Of a stretch of DNA of 64,000 nt, positions 9,401 through 18,224 are shown piece by piece. Position numbers and translations under genes: made by a program. The stretch is taken from contig NW_025064885.1 of NCBI RefSeq assembly GCF_019112545.1, positions 1,744,419 through 1,808,418 of the forward strand, written 5' to 3'. The notes below the pieces were generated by a model. That model saw nothing but the letters and a program-made list of their open reading frames with translations. It ran no database searches and was not told the DNA's origin. Each line of letters starts with the position of its first letter. Position 1 is the first letter of the stretch. This stretch comes from Guyanagaster necrorhizus. Its lineage: Eukaryota > Basidiomycota > Agaricomycetes > Agaricales > Physalacriaceae.

Positions 9401-10357
9401 TTAAGTTCAGAAGGATGGGCGAAGATTCTACGGGACGAAGTATACGCGAAACATGGGATGCCACAAGTGGTCATCTCAGACCACGGACCACAATTTGTCT
9501 CCAAATTTCTCGTCGACCTATACAAACTGCTACACATAACACCCAATGCATCAACGGCATACCATCCACAAACAGATGGACAGACTGAACGCGCGAATCA
9601 GGAAGTTGAAAAATACCTTCGGCTATTTATCAACTACAGACAGGACAATTGGGTCAAGTGGTTAGCACTCGCGGCTTTCCAACACAATAACAGAGTACAC
9701 TCCGCCACGGGCCAGACTCCCTTCTTTGTCAACCACGGCAGACACCCACATCTGATGCAAACGAAGCTCCATAAAACAACAACTCCAGCCTCCACGGACT
9801 TTACCACAACGATGGAGAAAATACATATGGAAACAAAGAAGGCACTGGAGAAAGCCGCATCAGCCATGAAATTACACTATGACAAACATCGACGCCCTGC
9901 ACACGAGTATCACGTCCATGACAAAGTCTGGCTTGATACAATGAACCTTCACCTACCACAGCCGAAACGCAAACTGTCTGACAAGCGTACAGGACCTTTC
10001 CTGATCGTTGCAAAAATCGGGGAAGCCGCCTATAAACTATGCCTACCGGCAACGTGGAAAATCCACAACGTATTCAATGAATCCCTATTGACACCATACG
10101 TGGCGCCAGCCTTTCCGAACCAGGAACGACCGCCACCACCGCCCCCAGACTTAATTGATGACGAAAAACACTACGAAATTGATCAAGTCTTAAACCACAA
10201 ACTCCGAAAAGTGAAAGCCCATGGGGGAGGCATGACGACGACGGTTGATTACCTCGTAAGTTGGAAGGGTTATGGCCCGGAATCCAACCAATGGATCAAC
10301 GAAAAATATATGAACGCCGACACAGCCATACACGATTATGAACTCTCCCTTAATTAA
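6314..10357 (+). CDS. pol: Chromovirus Pol polyprotein (PR-RT-RH-IN-chromodomain)
   Basis: The open frame runs uninterrupted from 6314, but the zinc-knuckle region belongs to gag in another frame, so true Pol sequence probably begins near 6470. The order is: aspartic protease with DSG at about 6968; reverse transcriptase with YLDDIL at about 8027-8044; RNase H starting at FCIEADSS (about 8457); integrase with an HHCC zinc domain (about 9090-9220) and a D, D-35-E triad (Asp 9299, Asp about 9479, Glu in QTER); and a C-terminal chromodomain (DYLVSWKGYG, about 10247). It copies genomic RNA into DNA and inserts it, and chromodomains of this group target heterochromatin. The second catalytic Asp sits in SDHGPQF rather than the usual SDRGPQF. 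Gag is in frame 3 and Pol in frame 2, so a -1 shift or other link is required. I saw no canonical slippery heptamer in the overlap. Confidence 0.93.
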   Translation: MWTEGAHGKRLPEEEADPRRHTGTDRRAPKGRGGPWKGNQGRGGKRRGQSVSDSTELAKELNGVSTTAASRTNSTLVATSMSPPTHSNIPQLFTRHTIESQKETQTPTGRTGTEGPTTWLKPFDTEWTWRAIKDAKNEAAAKAVLRNWIHRARAEEVIDELIEGIKKAERCRALEWLDELRGPKKYILRTKTPGRDLVVKGQIEVLTSRATHQVTALIDSGCTGSSINRAFVDKHQLPTRATAAPIPVYNADRTKNQAGSITEFVELRLTIGDYSERIDLAVTDLGTKELFLGHDWLIRHNPLINWKTGRITFARCRCRKIPYELPDGDPEDRWDEEMEDGETILAVDLQEEIHIRAVHHANNLAAKANEGKEEKTFEEMVPAWARDFRDLFKKESFDELPKPKPWDHAIELIPNANANLDCKTYPLGNQEQQELDKFLDENLSSGRIRPSKSPMASPFFFVKKKDGKLRPVQDYRKLNEMTIKNRYPLPLISELMDKLRGAKYYTKLDVRWGYNNVRIKEGDEWKAAFRTNWGLFEPTVMFFGLTNSPATFQWMMNDIFKDLIATGKVTIYLDDILIMSKTKEEHRSLVRRVLALMRKHKLFLKAEKCEFEVLETEYLGVIISEGSIRMDPIKVAGVVDWPTPTKKKELQSFLGFTNFYRRFIRDYSKIVRPMTQLTGNAPWGWSISQQHAFEDLKRRLAEDVILAIPSQEGRFCIEADSSEGAIGAVLSQEQDKKWRPVAFLSKALTVTERNYEIYDKELLAIMLALEEWRHYLIGATETFEIWTDHQNLRYFRQPQKLNRRQARWVTELSQYEYTLHHKAGVANKKADLLSRHADHDQGGNDNEGVVILRPEHFRAMIMPTEEEIHERIKSATRDPHQWDQRIATSLNHERGLTKKDRMIHYDGRIYIPRVKSLHGDIIAIYHDHATAGHPGIAKTKELVLREYWWPKLINDVTTYIKGCETCQRGKASTQPRAAPLHPNEIPAQPWTHISVDMITGLPDCNGYDAIIVIVDRFSKAIIPIACSTELSSEGWAKILRDEVYAKHGMPQVVISDHGPQFVSKFLVDLYKLLHITPNASTAYHPQTDGQTERANQEVEKYLRLFINYRQDNWVKWLALAAFQHNNRVHSATGQTPFFVNHGRHPHLMQTKLHKTTTPASTDFTTTMEKIHMETKKALEKAASAMKLHYDKHRRPAHEYHVHDKVWLDTMNLHLPQPKRKLSDKRTGPFLIVAKIGEAAYKLCLPATWKIHNVFNESLLTPYVAPAFPNQERPPPPPPDLIDDEKHYEIDQVLNHKLRKVKAHGGGMTTTVDYLVSWKGYGPESNQWINEKYMNADTAIHDYELSLN

Positions 10358-10380
10358 ACCATCGGGACGATGGTCTTAAC

Positions 10381-10390
10381 GAGGGGGTAA
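10381..10390 (+). other. Polypurine tract before the 3' LTR
   Basis: GAGGGGGTAA lies directly upstream of the TGTTA start of the 3' LTR, the expected site for plus-strand priming. The degraded copy has a matching GAAGGTAA before its LTR at 1922. Confidence 0.65.
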
Positions 10391-10814
10391 TGTTACGATT
10401 TTTCCATTTCTTTTCCTTTTTTACCCCTATTTATGCTTAGTCATAGCACGAGACCATGGGAAGGGCTCGGTAAGCACAACCATGCCGCCTAGATACAACA
10501 ACGCTCGACGATGCACAATTACCCTTTTATGTACGACAACGATGCTCAAGGACAATGGGCACCATGGACACAGAACAACACAATAAGTAGTCGTAATATT
10601 AGCACCATTTGTACAGTATTTAAGACCGACCGCTCTCGCTGGTATACCCCAGCTTCGAGCTAAAGTTTATACACCACCATTCTACCTCGAGTCTATATCT
10701 GACCTTGAGTCACACCGACCGGATATACATATAGTGAACTCAGGTGATTCCTCGAAGTGCGAAGGAACATCTGTTTATCACGTGTATCAGTTCACGTGAC
10801 GCTTGGGCTTAACA
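10391..10814 (+). repeat. 3' LTR
   Basis: This 424-bp copy differs from the 5' LTR at six transitions. Five of them change a CpG to TpG or CpA in one of the two LTRs. The right flank (ATTGTGG...) is CpG-poor degraded gag on the minus strand. Confidence 0.97.
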
Positions 10815-12644
10815 ATTGTGGTATAGTTGGTGGCTGCATGCCTCAGTATTTCTATCCTTTTGTTAGGTGTAGAATGAAGATACAATTGTCCTATTTATGA
10901 TGCTACCCATGTAGTATCACACTATAAAAAGTTTATCTCTCACAAGTAGAACTCCTGGTACTCTTGTGCTCTTACCTTCTGTATTGTCCTTTCCAATTCT
11001 TCTTTATCCATGTCTTCTTATAATCTATAAGCCAGTTCTCCACTGGTGTGAAATAGGTTGCTACTCTCAGTTTCTTTGTTGTCTTCATTGTCTCTTTCTT
11101 CTTCAAGAAAAGAACTGGTGGGCAGGTTGTAGAAACTCTCTGCACTCTCTTGCAGTCATGCAGTCATTCCACCATCTTAGCTGGATACTGGGTCCAGCTG
11201 TGGGGCCTGAGGTTTCTGAAGCATTAATATAGATAGAGGCCAGCTGGCTTCTAATATTGGGGTCATACCAGTTTCTCTTTATTGCTCTCACTGCCTTCAC
11301 TTGCTCATAATAAAGCTGGATGTTTCATTGGTATCCATCATTGAGTAACTGCCTGACCACCCTGCTACCAAGAAACTCTCAGAGTGCATGGGCAGAGATG
11401 TGAGCAGTCTCAGAGACTCATAATCTATAGTGTCTATAAACAGACTCGTCATCTCTGAATGTAGTGTTAGCACTAGAGGTTCATCAGAAAGAGGGATATT
11501 GTGAGGTTGGAGGATATGGAGGAGTTTCTCCTGCTGTGATAGTCTTGTTTTGCTAGTGGTTTTTGCTCTAGGGGTTGAAGTTAGTGCTGAGCTCTTGGAA
11601 TACTGAGGTTGAGAGAGACCAGTCAGCATGTACTAGTGCAAGTATGGATGCACCCTTGGGCCAGAGTCCATACCAGTTGGTGATATTGGCCCTTTCCAAT
11701 TGAGCCCTTTTGACTTCTCACTGCTCTCTCTGATGCTGTCTGTCATACTCTATAGCTTTCTATCTCCACCTGCCATTCTCAATGATGTGCTCCTTAAGCT
11801 CACTGTGAACTGACTGTGGTGTGGTTTGCTGTCTCTGCTCTTCTTGTCAGAGGGCCTCATCATAGTCGAAGAGGATATTAGTGTCCCAAATGAGGAAATA
11901 TCAATGTATGATTTTGTCTTGAGCTTTTCAGTTTTGATGCTTGTCATCAAGCCAGTCTGAGGGTGCTCTCCTCAGCCTACTGCTAGTCCTGACCAAGTGA
12001 AAGATGGAGGAGGTGAGGCTGTGAAGCTGTCTTCAAGAAGATGCTTGATAGAATCTTGTAGCCAACTAAGCCACATCAAGAGAATCTCTGGCACAGTCAG
12101 CAATCCCTTTGGTTCAAGAGACAGTGGTAGGATTGGAGGAGGGAGACTGCTGAAAGAAGTCTTCTGGAATCTCCTCATTCTTGTGGTCAGGTGGGGATCC
12201 TGAGACCCATGGGTTTCAGAATCCTGCAAGATGAGGGTCACAGTTTCTACTGGGTCATCAAGGGGGGTATCAGTGTCTTTCTTCTTGAATATCTCCTTGA
12301 TGTGGACTGCTAGGCTCAGCTTCTGATAAGAGGCTTGTTGGGGGCTGGTGGAATGTTCATCAGGACTTAGGGATATTATGGAGCAGAAGGTCTGAAGTTA
12401 TGTTTCATAAGATATATTGAATATGTTGAAACTCGTTATAGTGTCTGATTGCTCAGACAGTGATTGAATGATGTCTCTGGCACAGCTGGATGATCACCAA
12501 CAATCTCAACAATATTCTGATGATGGAAGAGAGGAGTTCAAAGAACTCTTGGTCAAAGTTTAAGTCTGATGAATTGATAGAGAGCATTTGGTTTTCTCTG
12601 CACTAACTGGCATGAGAAAAGGGAAGAATAAGCTTTGAGCTAAT
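10815..12644 (-). pseudogene. Degraded gag of an older minus-strand chromovirus
   Basis: Read on the minus strand from 12644, this holds the leader with a primer site (ATTAGCTCAAAGCTT), a conserved hydrophobic start (FFELLSSIIRILLRLLVII, matching the intact FFELIASIIGTLLGLLVII), and gag stretches matching the intact frame 3: ETVTLILQDSETHGS, SYIDISSFGTL, LPTSSFLEEE and EYQEFY. It stops at 10815, where the intact element begins, at a point equivalent to about 5010 in the intact gag. Stops are scattered. CpG is almost absent. The copy is useful because it shows which register of the intact gag is conserved. Confidence 0.8.
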
Positions 12645-13100
12645 TGTTAGACTCAAGCATCACATAAACTGATTATATGTGATAAATGACTGCTATCTCG
12701 TACTTTGGGTAAAATGATCAAGTTCACTGATGCATAATCTGAATAGTATGTCACAAGGCCTAAAGATATAGCTCGAGGGTGGAATGAGATAGAATAAACT
12801 TTAGCTAGAAGCTGGGAATTACCAGCAAGAGCAAGCAATCTTAAATACAGTACAAGGTCTGCTAATAATACTATAGCTAATTGTATGTCTCTGGGTTCAT
12901 TGTCCTCATTGTCTTAGGGCATCGTTAACATACATAAAAGCTAGTTGTGCATTATCAAGCAATGATTGCATCAAAAGACAATGACAGACTTGGCTAGTGA
13001 TAATAACTCAGCCTTGTTCCATGGTCTTAAGCATCTGTTTTAGTGCTCTGACTAAGCATAAATAGAGGTTGATCGAATAAAAGAATGGAAAATTGTAACA
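12645..13100 (-). repeat. Degraded LTR, minus strand (inner copy)
   Basis: On the minus strand it starts TGTTACAATTTT at 13100 and ends CTAACA at 12645, with the AGCTTCTAGCTAAAGTTTATTC element in between. The leader and gag of the same element follow on its left. Five CpGs remain in 456 bp. It splits the leader of the LTR at 13212-13683, so it seems to be a later insertion into that element. Confidence 0.8.
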
Positions 13101-13211
13101 ATGATGCTCAAGAGCTTAAAGAAGTTTGATGTGAGGTCAAAAGTTGAGGGCATTCAGTTTCCTTCACACTGGTGTGCATAAGAAAAGGGAAACAAGAAGC
13201 TTTGAGCTAAT
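13101..13211 (-). repeat. Leader fragment of the outer minus-strand element
   Basis: This 111-bp piece, read on the minus strand, begins ATTAGCTCAAAGCTTC after the outer LTR and resembles the leader at about 12540-12644 (AAAAGGGAA, GTTTTCTC-like and GGTCAAA stretches). It is cut off by the inner LTR at 13100. Confidence 0.7.
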
Positions 13212-13683
13212 TATTAGACCCACTTAGCATGTGATTCTTAGCACATGATAAACCAATGCTGTATTGAGTTCATATAGTCACATTGGATTTCACTTCTAAT
13301 ATGCTTTTGGCATGCATCAAGGCTTTTAACAGATTTAAGCTTGAAAAAAGAAGAGTGGTATGAATAAACTTTAGCTCAAAGCTAAAGTACTACAGCAAGA
13401 GCTATTCTACTTATATATATTTTACACAAGATAAATATAGTCCTCTGCTTGTTATGTATTTCTATACTATTGTGTCATAGCTGTCTGATCATTGAGTGCA
13501 GGATAATAGAGTATTGTCTATTGGCAAGATATCCATTGCATGTTGAAGGATAATAATGAGAGCTGTCTATTGTGATCAAGTAATTGTCTCATGGTCAATA
13601 AGCACCTTAGATAAGATAGACACTCTGATAAGATAAGATAGAATAATGCCAGAAAAAGATACAATAGCAGAAAAATCATAACA
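13212..13683 (-). repeat. Degraded LTR, minus strand (outer copy)
   Basis: On the minus strand it starts TGTTATGATTTTT at 13683 and ends at 13212 (TCTAATA, a decayed TAACA). It contains AGCTTTGAGCTAAAGTTTATTC, the homologue of the intact 3010 element with its CpG lost. It contains no CpG. The matching primer site in 13101-13211 reads TTAGCTCAAAGCT, still perfectly complementary to the decayed element. Confidence 0.8.
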
Positions 13684-14233
13684 ATCACTTGTTCCTATTC
13701 TTTTCAATCATCACTCATTCTTATTTACTATACCTTTCAATTGTCACTTGTTTCTACTTACTATATATATACACAACTTCTGTCATTACAACTGCCTATA
13801 TGGTCTGACTGTAGATATCCATATACCTCAGTTGTTTTGTCTATGCTATGCCTGACTGAAAACTCTACTTATACTCTTTCATCAATACAAAGGCCTTCAG
13901 GACACCATCAGCCTCAAGAACATTGATGATATTGCCCACATGGTCTCAATAAACAGTGTGAGAAAGAATAGATCACTCATAGTACTCAACAGATACTTGT
14001 GGAACCTCTTTGATATCTTTGACTACATTAGCTCTATGCTCCTCCATCATGCCACTTGTATGTGATCAATTTTTAGTGTGATGACAGTGCCAGGGTGTTT
14101 CTTGTATGTTCTGCAAGAGTTTGTTGGTAATTTCACATGCAGAGTTCATCAGTTGGATGATCTTCACAACGCCAGACTTGAGACTTGCAGAAGGCAAGAG
14201 AGAGTGGGGCAGCTCAGAAGTGTAGCTGTCCAT
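13684..14233 (-). pseudogene. CpG-depleted stretch with a coding relic of unknown family
   Basis: From an ATG at 14233 the minus strand reads 52 codons (beginning MDSYTSELPHSLL, with SGVVKIIQLMNSAC) to a TGA. Protein-like sequence continues after it, in shifted pieces, down to about 13870 (EVPQVSVEYYE). CpG is nearly absent, as in the neighbouring transposon relics. I do not recognise the family; a gag-like or transposon-borne gene, or a silenced host gene, are possible. The segment 13684-13780 holds loose repeats of TCACTTGTT/TTTACTATA type and nothing else I can name. Confidence 0.4.
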
Positions 14234-14407
14234 AGCAGAAAGTGAACAATAGAGAAGTAAGGAGCATCAAATGCACACAATCTTTATAATCGTGACTCAA
14301 ATATTCAAATGCAGCACTTTCATGGGACAACTGACAGTGATGGACAAGGACAAGTTTGTTTACATTGTAAACACACTTGATCGAGACCCGGCCTATGTAT
14401 TATGTCA

Positions 14408-15058
14408 CTAAAGTTTGTCCAATTTTTGGTTTTCATGGACACAGATAAATTGTCTTCGTATCCGAAATAAATTTCTTTGCTGCTCCCTGAAGAGCATTTC
14501 CCAGTCAACCGCCACGGTAGAACCATCAACTTCAAATCGGTGACAAGTCTGAGCATCGAATCTAAATATTTCATCGAGAACATCACAATAGGCGCTTAGA
14601 TCCTTCCTTTCCTCTGGAAACACTGAATGGCATTTGTGCAGTGGGGGTTAGCTAAGAGTGCTACTCTAAGATTTAGGTTGACCTGCTACTCTTCCCATGT
14701 CATCAAGATGGTTGTATGAAAAAATCGCCAGACCCGGGATCTTCCAAACGTCGACACCGGTTGCTTCGCAAAGCTATCATTTTTGGCGTACCGTGACTGA
14801 CCATCGTGTAGCAGACTTTGGAAGCAGCGGCGGAAACAGTAATATCTCTCTCTGAAGTTTCTCAATTTCCTCGTTGCATGCTTTGCTTAGCACTTCCTCA
14901 ACGGATGACACCAGTCGGTGGAAGCTTCGAAAGTACAGACACCCACAATGGCCGAGTAAATGAAAAATGACATTGGATAGCAACCTAGAAAGTATGAAAG
15001 CAAGATAGAGTAGTGTGTGTCGGATTCTGTGGGATTCTGACATGGTGGAGGGGTTCAT
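14408..15058 (-). CDS. Hypothetical protein next to the transposon boundary
   Basis: Two minus-strand open segments may be exons of one gene: 15058-14777 (start MNPSTMSESHRIRHTLLYLAF, hydrophobic then charged) and 14623-14408 (FPEERKDLSAYCDVLDEIFRFD...). An acceptor-like CCATTCAG precedes the second segment, but I could not find a donor in the right phase. CpG content here is normal, so it is host DNA. It starts only 15 bp after the TPT1 stop, so part of it could be TPT1 3' untranslated region. Family not recognised. Confidence 0.3.
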
Positions 15059-15073
15059 GCAGTCCAGTCAGTT

Positions 15074-16087
15074 CTAGGAACCTGGCGAATCTAACGGCAG
15101 TTGGACGAACTTCCTCCCCACCCGCTCAACTTTATGGAAGAACAATGGTTCAAGATAACCACTCTCATTCCCCGGAGTCAGTACCACACCATTCTTCGAG
15201 AGATAAAACTTGATTCCCGCCTCCAGAGCTTTCGCGATGTCGATGTAGATGAGTATTCTTGATGAATCCCTTATGCCTGGTATGATGTGAGTTTTGCCAG
15301 TCTCTTGTTCGGAAATGTCCCCACCGCTGACAACGCCGTCCGTATCGAACCCTTGGGCGAGGTGGATGTGGTTGCGCGTCATGCGTGAGATACCATGGAC
15401 GGCTATATATCTGAGTCAACGGAAAGGAAAACAACGCAGCCTCTATGACACACCTATTGTTTTCCAGGCCTTCTCTGTAGTACCATGTATAGCCATGGGG
15501 ATATTCGCGGCTGACAGTATAGGCTCCAGGTCAAGTTGTACCGTCTATCTCATTGAAATGAAGTCAGGACACATCCGTTGGCGTAGGTGGGCACACACCG
15601 ATACTGAATGGCCCTGCGTCGCGCTGATCCACCAATGCTCTACCGACAGTGAGTCCGTGGTCACTTTATCCACTGTGGGGTCAAGCATAAGATGATATCT
15701 CCCCTTCGCATCCTCTTTGACTACCCGCTCCAAGGTCATAAAATCAACGCTTTTGAGCATTGGGTGTTTCAACTAGGAGCGAAATTCAAAGAGGAGTCAC
15801 GTATATTTTTCCATACGACTTACAAGGTCCGTGACACGCACATACCCGTCTGAACGCATAGGCATACCTTCTAGCAAGGCACCGTGTCGGAGGAGGTAGG
15901 ACATCGTCTTGGATATTTGCACACGAGTAATGTCGGGACCATGCCCCTTTTCTTCGCCCCGGTAGCCTTTCCGAGGGCGCCTTTTCGGTGTTGCAAGAAT
16001 GGGGGCAGCGGTGGTAAGCTGTCGATATAAGATATGGGCTGAACATGGCCCTGGTAGTCGTTGCATGAGCAGTCTCTTAGTCAGCAA
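15074..16087 (-). CDS. TPT1: tRNA 2'-phosphotransferase (Tpt1/KptA family)
   Basis: Removes the 2'-phosphate left at the splice junction by fungal tRNA ligase, transferring it to NAD+. Exon 1 (16087-15824) has a mitochondrial-like or basic N-terminus and the ISKTMSYLLRHGA motif (catalytic Arg-His). Exon 2 starts at 15772 and carries LERVVKEDAKGRY and WWISATQGHS. Exon 3 holds IHGTTEKAW, exon 4 HGISRMTRNHIHLAQG, and the last segment LIYIDIAKALEAGIKFYLSKNGVVLTPGN. A 51-nt in-frame intron lies between GVVSG and the LIYID region. The family normally reads IRAxQGHS, but here the essential Arg is Ser (ISATQGHS). The length and all other motifs fit the family. Confidence 0.9.
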
Positions 16088-16201
16088 GGGGGAATCCGAG
16101 GGTCACCACCAATCTTTTTCTACTGTTCGTCGTGTTGTTCACCCAATAATTACAGATCTACCAAAGGAATAACGCTAATAGTCCAGTATATTGCACATAG
16201 T

Positions 16202-17058
16202 TTATATTACACGTTTTACCTCGAAGAATGACTGGCACCAAGAATAGGTAACACTTCGAAACGAAGGGACGAAATAGCTCACCTTGAGATAGTAAACCTG
16301 CCATGCAACGACTGAAAATAGGACAATAGCCTGTAGCACGGACCACCATTTTACGCGGGAGTTGGTAGATTCCGCAGTGTTTCGATGTGTGCGTTCTCGT
16401 ACAACAATGTACTCTTGTTCGTCCTTTACGGCGGCAAGTCCACTGGCTAACAGGCGAATTTCTCGTTCAATAGGCGCGACGACGTCTTGAAAAAGAGTCA
16501 GGAAAGATGACAAGTTGATAGCAGGTTACGAACCATCTTCCCCAACATAGATGACACCGTGAACGTTGAAGCTAGACACCAAGGATGTTGAGAAGATAAA
16601 AACCAAAAGGTCGCAGAATACACGCACCTAACAAGCTTGTCGGCGATAGCGCTCATTTGGTTGGAGAAACAGTATTCGTGTCGGCCGTCTTTTTCTGCGG
16701 TTATCGAAAGAGAGCCAGTAGATTGCTTGACTTGCTTTCCCAGGACACCTCCACCAGGGCCCGTTAGCTGTTCAAAGGAATGAGAGACGAGAGTGTACAG
16801 GGTCGGTTGCCGCACCCAAAAGTCAATATCCAAATGTCCTCCTCCGCCGACTTGGTATGTCACTGTCATCTAGCTCACAGTAAGCGGGGTCTGAACCAGT
16901 ATAAGACGGCGCACCTTATCTTGTTTATGCAAGTCCTCGAAGAAACACTCCTTCTTGCCAGCGACGACATCAATCATATGGGCCTGAACAGCAGTAATGA
17001 AAAGAAACAGAGCCAACCACGCATTAAGGAGGCATTGGGTATATGTTGGACGAGACAT
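16202..17058 (-). CDS. EMP24: p24 family cargo receptor, EMP24/TMED2 type
   Basis: Type I membrane protein of COPII/COPI vesicles that cycles between ER and Golgi and sorts cargo. Order: signal peptide (from MSRPTYTQ, with LLNAWLALFLFITAVQA), GOLD domain with its two conserved cysteines (KKECFF and HEYCFSN), NVHGVIYVGEDG, coiled coil (FQDVVAPIEREIRLLASG), one membrane span (VLQAIVLFSVVAWQVYYLK) and a short tail ending FFEVKRVI. The FF motif and FEV(K/R)RV ending match the p24-beta (EMP24/TMED2) subclass. An in-frame intron separates YYLK from SFFEVKRVI. I chose the ATG at 17058 because it leads directly into the signal peptide. It is divergent from RanBP1. Confidence 0.92.
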
Positions 17059-17205
17059 GATGGTAAAGAATGAGACAAGGAGTCGTGGCAACAAATGGGA
17101 GGTATCGGGGGGTCTTCCTTTTTTGGGGTACTTTGCCCTTTTGGTCCTTTTGTTTTTGTGCTTTCATCTTGTGCTGGTCCATTCTCCTTAAATCGCATTT
17201 TTATC
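17059..17205. promoter_or_regulatory. Divergent promoter, EMP24 / RanBP1
   Basis: Only 147 bp separate the two start codons, so both genes must share upstream control DNA. It contains pyrimidine/T-rich stretches (CCTTTTTTGGGG, CCTTTTGTTTTTG) and no clear TATA box. Confidence 0.55.
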
Positions 17206-18069
17206 ATGGCAAGCACTGAGCAGGAGAGCGTCTTCACAAAGGCACGTATCCTCTTCTCCCTCTCTGATCAATGGGGATCCTCTTTGTTTTCGCAATCCTG
17301 ACACCCATCGTCTCTGCAGGAAGAAGAGACCGATGTCCACTTTGAGCCCGTTATCAAGCTCACTGAGCAGGTGGACACGAAAACAATGGAGGAGGACGAG
17401 GATGTGCTCTTCAGGATGTGAGTAACGTCCAGGCCACTCTATCCTGCAGCTTTGCTGAACAACGTCCGGCGGCCACTTCCCAGGCGCGCAAAGCTCTTCA
17501 GATTCGATATTTCGTCATCAGAGTGGAAGGAGCGGGGCACCGGCGATGTCCGTTTATTGGCCCACAAGGAGACCAAGAAAGTCAGACTCGTGATGAGACG
17601 TGATAAGACGCTCAAAGTCTGCGCCAATCACGCCAGTCAGTTCATCCACCCACTCATCGATACAACTCGCCCTAACGCGTACTTTCCTAGTCACATCCGA
17701 TATGCGCCTCCAACCGAATATCGGATCTGACCGTTCTTGGGTCTGGAAGGTTGCTGCAGATTATGCAGAGAGCCCTCCGACCGCTGAGACACTTGCTATC
17801 CGATTTGCTAACTCTGAGAGTACGTGATCAGCGATATTTGTCTCTTCTCCATCTCATCACTGCCTGTAGATGCTGGCCAATTCAAGGAAAAGTTTGAAGG
17901 AGCGCAGAAGGCAAATGCATCTCTATCTGCTGCTGCTGAAGCTGAGCCTGCCAAAGTTGAAGAGCTTGTGAAGGTGGAAGAGAAAGTGGAAAAAGCATCG
18001 GAAGAGAAGAAGGAACAGACCGAGGAAGTAGAGGAAGAGAAGAAAGACGAGGACAAGAAAGAGGATTAA
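17206..18069 (+). CDS. YRB1: Ran-binding protein 1 (RanGAP cofactor)
   Basis: Cytosolic Ran-GTP-binding protein that aids RanGAP in ending nuclear export cycles. The RanBD is clear across exons: [58 protein letters not shown], then [21 protein letters not shown] and [10 protein letters not shown] lysine/glutamate-rich tail follows, ending KKDEDKKED. The first intron seems to start with GC (AAG|GCACGT at 17242), because only that keeps phase with the [10 protein letters not shown] exon. The other introns are GT-AG (for example AT|GTGAGT after FR). It is convergent with ClpX, 155 bp away. Confidence 0.93.
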
Positions 18070-18224
18070 TCCGATGTCGACGAAATGTATATCCCGTACG
18101 AACCTGTGATTTTTACTAGTATGATCCATTAACGTTGTGTGTTCTGCAAAGCGTCGTACTAAGTATATCATTAAATATTACACTAATGTCTACAATCCAT
18201 ATGTACGCAAATACAATGTCCCCG

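Larger units (their letters stand above)
2750..10814 (+). mobile_element. Nearly complete Ty3/gypsy chromovirus
   Basis: An LTR retrotransposon of about 8.1 kb: 424-bp LTRs at both ends (TGTTA...TAACA), a self-complementary primer site, gag, pol in the order protease, reverse transcriptase, RNase H, integrase, chromodomain, then a purine tract. The order RT before integrase defines Ty3/gypsy (Metaviridae), and the C-terminal chromodomain defines a chromovirus. The LTRs differ at six sites in 424, so insertion was fairly recent. Pol is fully open, but gag has three TGA stops, so this copy is probably not autonomous. I found no perfect target-site duplication: ATTTG lies before the first LTR copy at 2645 and ATTGT after 10814. 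Confidence 0.95.
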
